64,000 nucleotides of DNA. It comes from Phycisphaerales bacterium. GTDB lineage: Bacteria; Planctomycetota; Phycisphaerae; Phycisphaerales; SM1A02. The number at the start of each line of letters is the position of its first letter. The first letter of the stretch is position 1. The notes beneath the pieces are model-generated. The model was not told the DNA's origin. It made no database searches and worked only from the letters and a program-made list of their open reading frames with translations. The position numbers were made by a program, and so were the translations under genes. The stretch lies in contig JAKVBX010000002.1 in NCBI GenBank assembly GCA_022446795.1, positions 51,881 to 115,880 on the forward strand, in the 5' to 3' direction. Positions 28,201 through 34,823 of the stretch are shown here, in pieces.

Positions 28201-31200
28201 CCGGCACGGCTCGACCGCTTCGGGCCATCTGTTGCAGGTCGGCAGGCCATCGCTGGCGATCACGCAGCAGCGGCGTCAGGACCTGGGCAACCGTGCGGGC
28301 ATCTCCATGCTCCACCCGGAGGACCCGCAGTTCCACGCGTGGGGTGGGCGAGGCCTCGTTGTCCCAGGAGGCCAGGATCTTGATGGCCCGATCGACTTCG
28401 TCGGGCAGGCCCGTGACCACGACGGCACCGCTGAGCGGTTCAGCCGTCAGCACCAGTTCCGAGGCCGGTCCACCGGCCGAGGTCTCGTTCAGCAATCGCC
28501 GAACCGTGTCCGCCAGGGTCGGGGCATCGGTGTTGGCCGGGGTATAGGTCTTCCAGGTGTGCGAGGCGCGTTCATCGGGAACGTCAAGTTGCGTAATGAG
28601 GGTCTCGGCCAACGCGACGGTGCGGGCGGGACCCGAGACGATCAGGCTGTTGGTCCGGTTATCCGCTTCGACGCGAATCGGCGGCGTCAGGTCCACCTGG
28701 CCGCGGCTGCGCCGGATGCGTTCCATGATCAGGCGTGGATCACTAGCCTGTTGATCCGCCAGGAGTCGTTGCACGATCGGCGACAGTCGGCCGGCATCCG
28801 CATGCTTGAGGGCATACGTGCGGGCATTGATCGCGTCCATCGACGGCCGCGCATCAAGAGTCGCCACCAGCGTCTCCACCTGGTCCAGGTCCTCGGGCAG
28901 CCCCACCATGATCAGGGCATTGGCGCCGGGGCTGGCGATGAGTCGGGCATCGACCGGTTCGCCGGTCGTGGTGCTGGTCAGTTCGCGAAGGGCCGTGGAC
29001 AGGGAACTCGTGATCGAGCCGGCATCGGCGAAGTCCAGCGGGCGGATGCGGACGGCGTGCCGGGACCGAGCGGCAGCGGGTGTATCCAACTGCTCGATGA
29101 GGGTCTGGACCACCGGCATCAGCGCCGTGGGGGCCGAGATGATCAGGGTATTGGTCTTGTCATCGGCCGAGACATTGAGGAGCGACTCCAACGCGACCGT
29201 GCCACCGGGCAGTTCCTCACGCATGCGCACCAGCAGCACGTCTCGCAACGTGTTGGCCAGTCGCGTGGCATCGGCATGGTCCAGGGCGAAGAACCGAAGG
29301 GTGGTGACCGGGGCGGCCCGCTTGACGTCGAGCTCCTCCAGGACCTGCTCGACCTTGGGGAAGATGGCCGCGGGTCCCGACACGATGAGCGTGTGCGAGA
29401 CCGGCTCGGTGGTGATCGTGATGGTGCCGCGACGGTCACCCATGTCCTGGTTCAACGAGCCCGAGTCCGCCAGTTGCCGGAGGGTATTGGCCATGGCGGA
29501 CAGGTCGGCATGAACCGGCTGGTACGTCCGGACTTCGATCTCCTCGACGACCTTCTGCCGATCGAGTTGTTCCACCAGTTGCTCGAAACTCGCCATGCGG
29601 GCGACCGGTGCTTCGACAATCAACGAATTGGTCTGTGGGTCCGCTCGAACGACGACTTCTCGCGGCTCCTGCAGGTGCGGCATCGGTGTCCCTCGCCGAT
29701 CCTTGGGCATGGGCGGCTCGGGGAACATCTCGTCGATGGTCTGTCCCAACTCCTCCGCTCGGGCGACCCGAAGCGGGAAGATCCGGATCTCGCGGCCATC
29801 GCGGTCGATTCGATCAACCGTGTTGAGATTCGTGACGATCGTCTCGATTTCACCGACGACATCGGGATGCGCGGAGACGAAGAGCGAGTTGGTCGCAGGA
29901 TCGGCGGTGATCCGGACCGGCTGGGCCGTGCGATCCTGGACGGAGCGGGCGTCATACTGCTGGCTCAACGTACGGGCGAGGCCCGCGGCATCAGCCACCT
30001 GCAGTTGCAGAATGCGAAGCGGTGCCCGTTCGCCAGCTGACTGCACATCCAGTGACTGGACCAGGGTGCCGATCATCCGCTGCTGCTCATCGCTGCCGGA
30101 GACCACCAGCGTATTGGTGCGGTCAATGACATCGATGAACGGTGCCGGCCGACCACCGGAGCGAAGTAGTCCCTGCTCTTCGGCGGCAAACTGGGCCAGG
30201 TAGGACGCCACGTCGGCGGCCGAGGCGTGTCGCAATGGAATCATGCGAAGGTCGGGGACCGGGACCTCCAACTTCCGGAAGGTCGCGATGGCCTGTTCGT
30301 AGCGGCTGACCGACTCGCGTGATCCACTGACCAGCAGACGGCCGGTCTGCGCATCCGCTTCGATGTCCGGCATCGGAAGACCGGGATCTCCCCGGAGGTT
30401 CTCCCAGGCGGTTCGTGCCCGGGCCATGATCTCGCCGAGGTCCTGGACATCGGAAACATCGATGACCTGGACACGGAAATCAGACGGGTCACGCTGATCG
30501 AGCGTCTTGACCAGTTGGTCGATCATCTTCAATTGCCTTGGTGATCCCGACACGACCAGGATGTCCAAGGTGTCAATGGCCTCGATCCGAGGCGGCTCCG
30601 TCTCCGCTCCACCCAGGTTCGGCATCATCTGGGCCACCATGGTCTTCAGTGGTTGCACCAGGCTTGAGGGCGCAGCCGCCGTCACGCGGTATTGCCGCGT
30701 CTCCTGCTGCAGCGGGTAGTGCTCGGACACGAGATCCACCATCTCGATCCAGGACTCCACCTCGCGTCGGGGCCCCACGAGCGTCACCACGCGGCCATCA
30801 TCGGAAGTCGTCAACGTCAGTCGACTGTCCTCCTTGAGCCGCTGGCCATGCAACTGGTTGGCCGCCTCGACCAGGCCCGCCGGATCAACGGCACCAGGGC
30901 CATCCAGGCGGACCATCCGGACCTCCTGCTCGACCCCATCGGCCCGATCCAGGACCGGGATGATCTGGCCCACTGCCGTGACGTCATCCGCCGGGCCGGA
31001 CATCAGCAAGCTGCGGCCATCGGGCCCGCTTACGAGCCGGACCAGGCTCTTCTGCCGCTGGTTCAGGAGCCCCTCGAGGGCCTTGATGACGGACCCGGGG
31101 TCGGCCTGCTCCAGCGGGACGGCCTCCAGGACCAGTCCGGCGGAGGCCTCGACCGAGATCCCGCCATCGAGTTCGTTGAGCAGTTGAACGCCCTCGTCGA

Positions 31201-32242
31201 CGAGGCCCCGCTCCCCCACGATCGTCACGGCGGGCTCATCCGCGCGAGGCATGATCACGGGACGACGGGCCTCGGGCAGTCGCCCGAAGACTTCCGTCAA
31301 CCGCTTCTTCGCATCATTGGGTGACATTGTCGCCAGGCCGACGGTGCGCACACTGCGGCCGGCACTCGATGACACGTCAAGGACCGCGATGATCTCCTTC
31401 AACTTGTCGAGCGATGGTCGTGGACCCTTGCCGATGATCGAGTTCGTCCGAACATCCGCGGCGAGATTCAGACCGGAGAGTGACTCCTCCTCGACCTTCC
31501 GAAGGTTGCCCTTCTTGTCCGGCATGTACTTGACGACCTTCGTCATCAGCAGTGCCTTGAGTGGTTCCATCAGGTCGACGGCGGACGTGTTCTTGACGGG
31601 CACGACCTCGACCAGCGCGTCGGGCGCCTGCTGATCGAGTTCCGAGATGATCATGAGCAACCGCCGTACCTGCGCCGCGGTCTCCGTGATGACGATCGAG
31701 TTCTGGCCAGGCATCGAGGTGACCGAGCCGTACGCCGCGACCAACTGCGCGAGTCGTTCGGCAAGCGCCTGCGCCGAGGCCGACTCCAATGGCCGGACGA
31801 CGGTGACCACCTGGTCGGGCGTGATGTCAGTCGGGATCTCGCCGATGAAGGTCGGCACGTTCTCGCGCTGCATCTCGGTGAGCTTCTGGAGGTACAGCAT
31901 GTCATCCTCGACGCGCAGCATGACGCCGCGCGACTGCAGAATGACATTGAGGACACTCAGCCCCTCGTCGAGGTCATAGGTCTCCGGGGACAGGAAGTCG
32001 AGCGTGCCCTCGGGTGTGCCCGTCTCCTGGATGACGGGCTTGCCCGTCGCGCGCGAGAAGTAGTCGAGCACCTGGTCGAAGGAGGCACCCTTGAAATTGA
32101 ATTGAAGAGTGACCGCCTCGGGTGCTGCCTCAGCAGAACCTGGGTCGGACTCCTGGCCCAAGGCTGTTGCAAAGCTCGCGAGGAGCAAGGCCGCCGCTAG
32201 CACGACTCTTCTCCCCGCCGCGCGACCGGAAATGCCGCTCAT
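19208..32242 (-). CDS. gspD: giant type II secretion secretin with about 47 Secretin_N modules
   Basis: 4344 residues. A signal peptide (residues 10-30) is followed by an N0/STN domain at about 45-115 (FNFKGASFDQVLDYFSR). From about residue 135 to 4037 I count some 47 tandem modules of ~83 residues. Each runs A-x-x-L-A-x-x-L, a variable loop, then a strand like 'ADxRTNSLIVSG', and a helix ending 'I-x-x-L-I-x-x-L-D'. They are clearly homologous but strongly diverged. The C-terminal secretin barrel domain begins near 4038 (LIQLMLAEVTLEGGFDWGVS) and is complete: NVTPSINPDG, TVTVADGQTIILGGL, IPLLGDLPLIGFLFR, LIIVLTPHVI. A 75-residue charged tail follows. Typical GspD is about 650-750 residues with three N-modules. 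Preceded by a good Shine-Dalgarno (GGAGGG). No frameshift or stop interrupts the 13 kb frame. Confidence 0.95.
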   Translation of the reverse strand: MSGISGRAAGRRVVLAAALLLASFATALGQESDPGSAEAAPEAVTLQFNFKGASFDQVLDYFSRATGKPVIQETGTPEGTLDFLSPETYDLDEGLSVLNVILQSRGVMLRVEDDMLYLQKLTEMQRENVPTFIGEIPTDITPDQVVTVVRPLESASAQALAERLAQLVAAYGSVTSMPGQNSIVITETAAQVRRLLMIISELDQQAPDALVEVVPVKNTSAVDLMEPLKALLMTKVVKYMPDKKGNLRKVEEESLSGLNLAADVRTNSIIGKGPRPSLDKLKEIIAVLDVSSSAGRSVRTVGLATMSPNDAKKRLTEVFGRLPEARRPVIMPRADEPAVTIVGERGLVDEGVQLLNELDGGISVEASAGLVLEAVPLEQADPGSVIKALEGLLNQRQKSLVRLVSGPDGRSLLMSGPADDVTAVGQIIPVLDRADGVEQEVRMVRLDGPGAVDPAGLVEAANQLHGQRLKEDSRLTLTTSDDGRVVTLVGPRREVESWIEMVDLVSEHYPLQQETRQYRVTAAAPSSLVQPLKTMVAQMMPNLGGAETEPPRIEAIDTLDILVVSGSPRQLKMIDQLVKTLDQRDPSDFRVQVIDVSDVQDLGEIMARARTAWENLRGDPGLPMPDIEADAQTGRLLVSGSRESVSRYEQAIATFRKLEVPVPDLRMIPLRHASAADVASYLAQFAAEEQGLLRSGGRPAPFIDVIDRTNTLVVSGSDEQQRMIGTLVQSLDVQSAGERAPLRILQLQVADAAGLARTLSQQYDARSVQDRTAQPVRITADPATNSLFVSAHPDVVGEIETIVTNLNTVDRIDRDGREIRIFPLRVARAEELGQTIDEMFPEPPMPKDRRGTPMPHLQEPREVVVRADPQTNSLIVEAPVARMASFEQLVEQLDRQKVVEEIEVRTYQPVHADLSAMANTLRQLADSGSLNQDMGDRRGTITITTEPVSHTLIVSGPAAIFPKVEQVLEELDVKRAAPVTTLRFFALDHADATRLANTLRDVLLVRMREELPGGTVALESLLNVSADDKTNTLIISAPTALMPVVQTLIEQLDTPAAARSRHAVRIRPLDFADAGSITSSLSTALRELTSTTTGEPVDARLIASPGANALIMVGLPEDLDQVETLVATLDARPSMDAINARTYALKHADAGRLSPIVQRLLADQQASDPRLIMERIRRSRGQVDLTPPIRVEADNRTNSLIVSGPARTVALAETLITQLDVPDERASHTWKTYTPANTDAPTLADTVRRLLNETSAGGPASELVLTAEPLSGAVVVTGLPDEVDRAIKILASWDNEASPTPRVELRVLRVEHGDARTVAQVLTPLLRDRQRWPADLQQMARSGRAVPEPNVTVDAPANRIIISAPAPVVAIAKDLLDELDRPMENATAIDVQVIALQQAQATEVAKTLNESIEARARLRPGEPRPAVSAQPSGNAIIVTGTPQQIDDLRGLVARLDDGLAPDQTQVRTVYLQHARAERVAPIVEQLLVEDVDPNMAWFSSRRGVPMPEANDVRVVADPRLNAVVVAATPAILAVAEQMVSQLDVDPSTVHTAALRRVAVMQVRNADARELAASLDALFAESGTADPPTVRVDGSSNTLLVRGDENQLSRIRDVVRDVDAATLGTSRQVHLVPIDPARGSAADVAESLRRMLDRGGGSRVEVIKLEDLLHSPSREDTSDQGRIGPRPLHLSLLSMALGTWSFRTTFQEAADVEPDISVAVDPATNSLVIVGSDRAVKRARAVLEQLVQQMPAAAGTVRRIELGGSADAASLAQMLRQTMNQMSPPGGTRGDLLKRTSVVADERDNALVLVCNDADFRMIGDLISALARGSAGGATVVKSYPLSSISSDQAVRSVQGLLQGDARRRGQQASRMRSLALRTLGDETAVEAIFRPDMVSVIGDGASNAIIVMAPSEAVEFIDKFIELIDQSPVSQVATLKLFKVNHARAAELGNTLGRIFRARHRDQRRSTSGQQFMEPEFGADQRTNMLLVTASPQHLKEVEQLLEQLDQPVKDASLPLRSVVLKSATPSRAAKLLDEVVFGVNPARRLSAVIVADDASGTILVRADKGTMDEINLVLAEIDRDPTNDFDVRTLTVERADVMQIAESLQRLFDDRARLGRAGGNRAREAGRRVTIVGNPATRLLLVSASDEDFDQVEKLVKQFDSPQAAESLDIRAIPLENANAAEIAETVQEMVAQLETGQSPWWYASESRRQLQGRMAIYPDSRLNALIVSGTPNSVEMVERIVDIMDAEKSADAERTLKVYRVENVPVQMLEDVVEGLHGTGTRRWWQPPTSTDVDVMADEPRRALIVAAPAAKHAAIAALVDELELELAGSSADVLVLPVKYAEAAELENILERFVRQRDDASGSDSGTMVIASRTSNSIILSGPADELPLLKDIISKVDVEDASGDRTIEIVTIKDGEVAVIAGILREQFGRRGANQVMVTTVPQTRSLVLNAPTRELEQVRALIAQLDTRAAEDETIIRTFALDGARAGDVVDILRETLQLDDSGEARGVAVRLEPDQPAVEVHARVVADARSNSLVVTATEDSLPVIEALIRQLDEEPAAVQVEYRIFQLEHALAEDVRWNLYDILPTMGDPSPRVTYNRMENQLIVSATPDQFKQIEMIVDEFDQPSSVDRSTKFIPLEFAEAEKVRQALTVFYGPLALDADTPSKLNVRIVADPATNSLVISAEEQEWEALNALIKELDAEEYDAALQLKVIPLTYADAVSVARAINDAFQQQVRRGGQKAPENNRGGNGREGSRQDVETPTVLVQAEDWVRASAEPLTNSVVVSASRKTLLKIETIVAQLDKADHAGLPPARVIPVRTANPEQLAESVRTLYETPGREGRVNLRIVGDVESSTLIVRAPEADFLQIMALAKAIEDHGDDGGMGVHVIRLENAPAARVADAIRGTYETRAEALDAALQVEVDSATNSLVVAATAELVEEIKDTVLQLDDLAPASGLGIFIIELEHVDPQEAIRVIRTIGLDKPQDEGSVMRLLGEPIRVSPMRGRRAVVVVASPADEKTITGIFKALDAEPELATAEMRVVLLRNAEADVIADLLSEILSPGAQQVDTPMAKAVQEQIRRLSVKQDGINQSDLGLDLTQPIRVIAHETRNALLVSSTRANVSAVVDLVGILDQLPVTDTVIVRMFPLENIPAEDFARIIRTLFEEGKALGNVPGGDVAGVPAGTLGRALLDEVAIAVDDRTNTVVIAGKEDSVAAVEVISERLDSDLQAGWVEPRLVSLTWADAEDIAQTLNRVLVEGATDLPQAGPLQRQVGRLRMARMETSRVIESQVFQPMHQLIIEPQSQMRALMLVGTPVNLDLVSELVAMLDVEAASPASTVRIYPVEHASAARLSTTIELLFREQVSSGVIRKEDRVIIQSDERTNALVVTTSARSFAIVESLLEALDTEMNADLQEIRRLSVTHASAARLADVVQRLMDARVERLRLVEPETADLQRATIIPDDRTNTLVIAAGNESYDVIQMLVEQMDEANVLENALVEVVGVGDSNPDRLASAINAIMERRYADMPGQLKNRRQPLILTDPRTSSLLVSADPEDLASIQELVKQLMATPIAQAVDLHVVPVASGSNADRLAPRLQQLMRDRQQSLGEAATASDRVSVTAESASNSLIVAASQENLVIVREMVALLVQAEADTTAGREFEVLALRGSSAEELVGVLNDLYVEEANRNRGSGTVRVSAEPRLNSILISAPQSDIAALRSLVVRLDGAKPAFVIEIRHFPLKSANSLETVRLIEDVLSGRGIGARRRTTQQTTVLRYVREIEDAIGDTEFQVSAALRESISLTPDIRTNTVIVRAPRESMELIGRMIRDLDDSSEGSKNIRIFKLKNADAMAMREVLMDLFRLDEGEDLLVLKPRDQLAGVMPVAEGLAPMAENVVGGTELTAVPDPRQQLAITVDSRTNSLLVSGSPAYLELVEEVVTELDELEANERETIVYQLRNATAENVATVLGEFVEEEQRKLVQTLGGDQLGSAARLLEREITIRGDQKSNTVLVSTSPRYMERIESVIQQLDVDPPQVLIQLMLAEVTLEGGFDWGVSVDASGSIGTVSLGGVYDLVGSMAMGAPTLTVASSDFDVMLKALETQGRFNLLSNPSIMTANNEQATINVGETIYVPTSSQTFDTGVISVPLEAKETGVLLNVTPSINPDGFVRLDVNPTLSRVLDQTDEPAVGVQTPRILQRTADTTVTVADGQTIILGGLIEESYEYTEESIPLLGDLPLIGFLFRGERQDLRRTELIIVLTPHVITSPADRSRIDDLTTAQIDTLPLPENLRDKIKAGQLEREGIFKRDNYRLELKDLMEADETEGLVPPKDAGESDSPRGDE

Positions 32243-32256
32243 GACACACCCTCCGT

Positions 32257-32283
32257 GTAGGTCTACTGGTCATCCTGACCTAC
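32257..32283 (-). promoter_or_regulatory. hairpin just upstream of the giant gspD ribosome-binding site
   Basis: A perfect 7-bp inverted repeat (GTAGGTC / GACCTAC) flanks a 13-base loop; a competing GGTC/GACC pairing exists inside it. The Shine-Dalgarno GGAGGG begins three bases after the stem. It lies in the 49-base space between the GspM/C gene stop and gspD and may influence translation or processing. Confidence 0.4.
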
Positions 32284-32291
32284 GCGGCAGT

Positions 32292-33245
32292 CTACTTGTG
32301 AACGGGCGCCGTGTCCTTGACCAACTCTCCAACCCGGATCGAAACCACGGTTTCCCCGGACCGAAAGGCCGCCTGATCCCCCTCGATGGCCTCCAGGACC
32401 ATCCCATCGTGGCGATCACCGATCATCAGCCGTCTTGTCCGGCCCGATTTCAGGTTGCGAATCCAGACCTCGGCCTGGCTCCCGATACCCGCGACACCGG
32501 TCATCTGCCACTTCGGAGGATCGGGCTTGGGCCTGGGCTTGGGCTTGGGTGACGGCGCGGTCGCCACCGGAGTCGGCGCCGCGGGAATCAGGAATGGACT
32601 CCGGGATGCCAGTTCAGACAGGGCCGCGCGACGGTCATCCGTCCACGTGTCCGCGGGTGGAGTCTCCGGTGATCGACCGGGAATGAAGAGCGTCGTCAAC
32701 CGGATCGTGACCTGCAGTTGAGACTTGTCGGTGGCCGCACGCACACGGACACCTTCGATCTTCTTGATCCAGGCGTCGACCATCAGTCGGTCGATCAACT
32801 CGAGAAGTCCGCTCCAGGTCGTGGTTCCCGACAACGTGCCTTCCACTTCCACGAAGTCGACTTCTTCACGCCATCGTCGGCCGGTCGAGCCCTTGAAATC
32901 GGAACGGCCCGGTGACAACAGCGTCACGCTGCGACCGGTCCCCACCGACAACCCCTTCAATCCGACGGACTCGCCCAGTCGATTGAGTCGACTCCGCAGG
33001 CGATGGTCAACCTCTTCCAGCGTCCGACCGAGCGTGCGTATCACGTACCCATCGGTTTCCTGCTGCAGATCGTCAGACCCATCAATCGCGTCCTGGTAGG
33101 TCGCGACTGATTTCTGAAGAGAGGTCAATCGACTGCGCAACTTCTCCGCCGGTGACCACCAGAAGGACTGCATCAAGGTCCACAGCAGCCACGCGGCAAC
33201 CACCACGGCGACAATACCCAGGATCAGGCGAGTGCGCTGTGACAT
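32292..33245 (-). CDS. fused GspM/PilO-like and GspC/PilP-like assembly protein
   Basis: 317 residues. One N-terminal membrane helix (LILGIVAVVVAAWLLWTLM) is followed by a coiled coil and a ferredoxin-like region at about 95-215, the arrangement of GspM/PilO. A Pro/Lys-rich linker (PSPKPKPRPKPDPPK) leads to a C-terminal domain at about 248-312 (WQMTGVAGIGSQAEVWIRNL ... MIGDRHDGMVLEAI ... VVSIRVGELV). That domain has the strand pattern of the GspC HR domain / PilP, the part that binds N0 of the secretin. One protein thus seems to do two jobs that are separate genes in the standard operon. Its ATG overlaps the gspL stop by one base (TGATG). Confidence 0.8.
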   Translation of the reverse strand: MSQRTRLILGIVAVVVAAWLLWTLMQSFWWSPAEKLRSRLTSLQKSVATYQDAIDGSDDLQQETDGYVIRTLGRTLEEVDHRLRSRLNRLGESVGLKGLSVGTGRSVTLLSPGRSDFKGSTGRRWREEVDFVEVEGTLSGTTTWSGLLELIDRLMVDAWIKKIEGVRVRAATDKSQLQVTIRLTTLFIPGRSPETPPADTWTDDRRAALSELASRSPFLIPAAPTPVATAPSPKPKPRPKPDPPKWQMTGVAGIGSQAEVWIRNLKSGRTRRLMIGDRHDGMVLEAIEGDQAAFRSGETVVSIRVGELVKDTAPVHK

Positions 33246-34738
33246 CAGGGCGTCGCCTCCGCGTCATCCCCGGTTGTCATCGGATCTGCCGTGGCGGAAC
33301 GCAGTCGATAGGTAAATCCATATGGCAGTCGACTGCCGCCGCCGGCGTCATTCCCGGCGCTCGATGTCGTATACGTGGACGCTTCAACGAGTCGTTCCCG
33401 GAACGAGTCGGCAATGGCGCGATCGCGTGACTCACCGTTGATCGTCAGTCCCACCTGCCAATCCGCCGACCAATCGCGTCCCTTGCGATCGAACTCAACA
33501 CCGTCGAACACCAAGGTCCCGGTGATCTCGTCCAGGACCAGGTCGGTGACCTCTGGCCGCATCACATCCAGCTGCCGGAGGTGGGCCAGCCAGTTGACAT
33601 CGGCCGACTCCCAGAGATCCAGGTGCACCTTTCGGTAGGTCTCCCGCATGAAACCGAAGTACTCCGGGCGGAGGGTCCCGTACCGGGTCTCCATCGCCTT
33701 GACCTGGGCCTCCAGCCGCCGGGTCGTCAGGTTCCCGATCGTCCAGATCAGGAGAACCACCAGGAAGAACCCCGCCAGGGCGGCCAGGGCCAGCCGCCGG
33801 CGACCCGCCATGGGGTCCGGGGCCTTCCGCGGCGACGCGAAATCGACGATCGGACGCCCGGTCGCCTGGGCCAGCAACAACCCGGCCAGCGACCAGTGGC
33901 GATCCAGTTGGTGCTCCCGCGATTCGATCCGCGGATGGGTATCCAGCAGTTCCATCGGGGTCTTGAGCAGGCCGCCGACCCTGGCCGCAACCCGGTCGAC
34001 CACGCCGCCCGGGCCCAGCACGACGCCCGAGTCCACGCCGGCCTGATCATCATCCATCTGTCGGCTCAACCAGGTTCGTTGTGCTTCACGGACCGCGGCG
34101 CCGACCATGGCTTCCTCGTCCACCTCCGCGATCCGGGCGGCTCGGCTGAACCTCACCCGTCCACCCCGGGTGAACGTGAACTCGATCCCATCCCCGGGGA
34201 TCAGGTCGATCGCAACGATGTCCGCCTCCGGATCCGCAGTCGACTCCGCGACGGCGGCAGCGCCGAACGTCCGGAGGGAAACACCCTGCATCACGAGGCC
34301 TGCGGCGTTCATCATCCGCCGTGTTCGATCCAGCGCTTCACCAGGCAATGCCGCGGCCAACACGGTGGTTGACGCTTCCGTTGTCTCCAGGACCACGAAA
34401 TCAATGACCGCATCCTCGGATTCGAACGGCAGGCCCCGCTCCATGGACAACTGGGTCATGTCGGGCAGTTCATCAAGGTCGTCCGTGGGGTGAACGATGC
34501 GCTTGAGCACGACCTCCTCGCGAGGCAACGCGACGATGCATCGATCACGACGGAACCCGGCCTGGCGCAATTGATCGCCGAGCCATCGGCCTGCCGCCTC
34601 CGGCTCGCTGCGGTCCAGCTGCTCGGGAATGTCGCTCACGTGCGTCCGCACGATTCGGATGCCGTGTCGCGTCGAGACCGCCGCCACGGCTCGAAGCCGC
34701 GCTGATCCCAGTTCGACGGCCACCCAGCCGTTGCTCAC
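33245..34738 (-). CDS. gspL: type II secretion GspL / PilM-PilN-like protein
   Basis: 497 residues from the chosen GTG. A cytoplasmic actin-like part comes first (WVAVELGSARLRAVAAV, CIVALPREEVVLKRI), as in PilM/GspL. One membrane helix at about 346-367 (ALAGFFLVVLLIWTIGNL) and a periplasmic PilN-like segment follow. It couples the ATPase ring to the inner-membrane platform. The open frame runs back into gspK to 34957 with an Arg/His-rich non-native sequence. The GTG at 34738 is preferred because GGAGG lies seven bases before it and the actin-like fold starts there. Confidence 0.86.
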   Translation of the reverse strand: MSNGWVAVELGSARLRAVAAVSTRHGIRIVRTHVSDIPEQLDRSEPEAAGRWLGDQLRQAGFRRDRCIVALPREEVVLKRIVHPTDDLDELPDMTQLSMERGLPFESEDAVIDFVVLETTEASTTVLAAALPGEALDRTRRMMNAAGLVMQGVSLRTFGAAAVAESTADPEADIVAIDLIPGDGIEFTFTRGGRVRFSRAARIAEVDEEAMVGAAVREAQRTWLSRQMDDDQAGVDSGVVLGPGGVVDRVAARVGGLLKTPMELLDTHPRIESREHQLDRHWSLAGLLLAQATGRPIVDFASPRKAPDPMAGRRRLALAALAGFFLVVLLIWTIGNLTTRRLEAQVKAMETRYGTLRPEYFGFMRETYRKVHLDLWESADVNWLAHLRQLDVMRPEVTDLVLDEITGTLVFDGVEFDRKGRDWSADWQVGLTINGESRDRAIADSFRERLVEASTYTTSSAGNDAGGGSRLPYGFTYRLRSATADPMTTGDDAEATP

Positions 34739-34823
34739 GCGTGATCCTCCATGACCTGACGCTTCACCCAGATCGTACTCGCCCATGGCCCGTGGGAACG
34801 GGCGAACCGGTAAAGGGCGGTGA

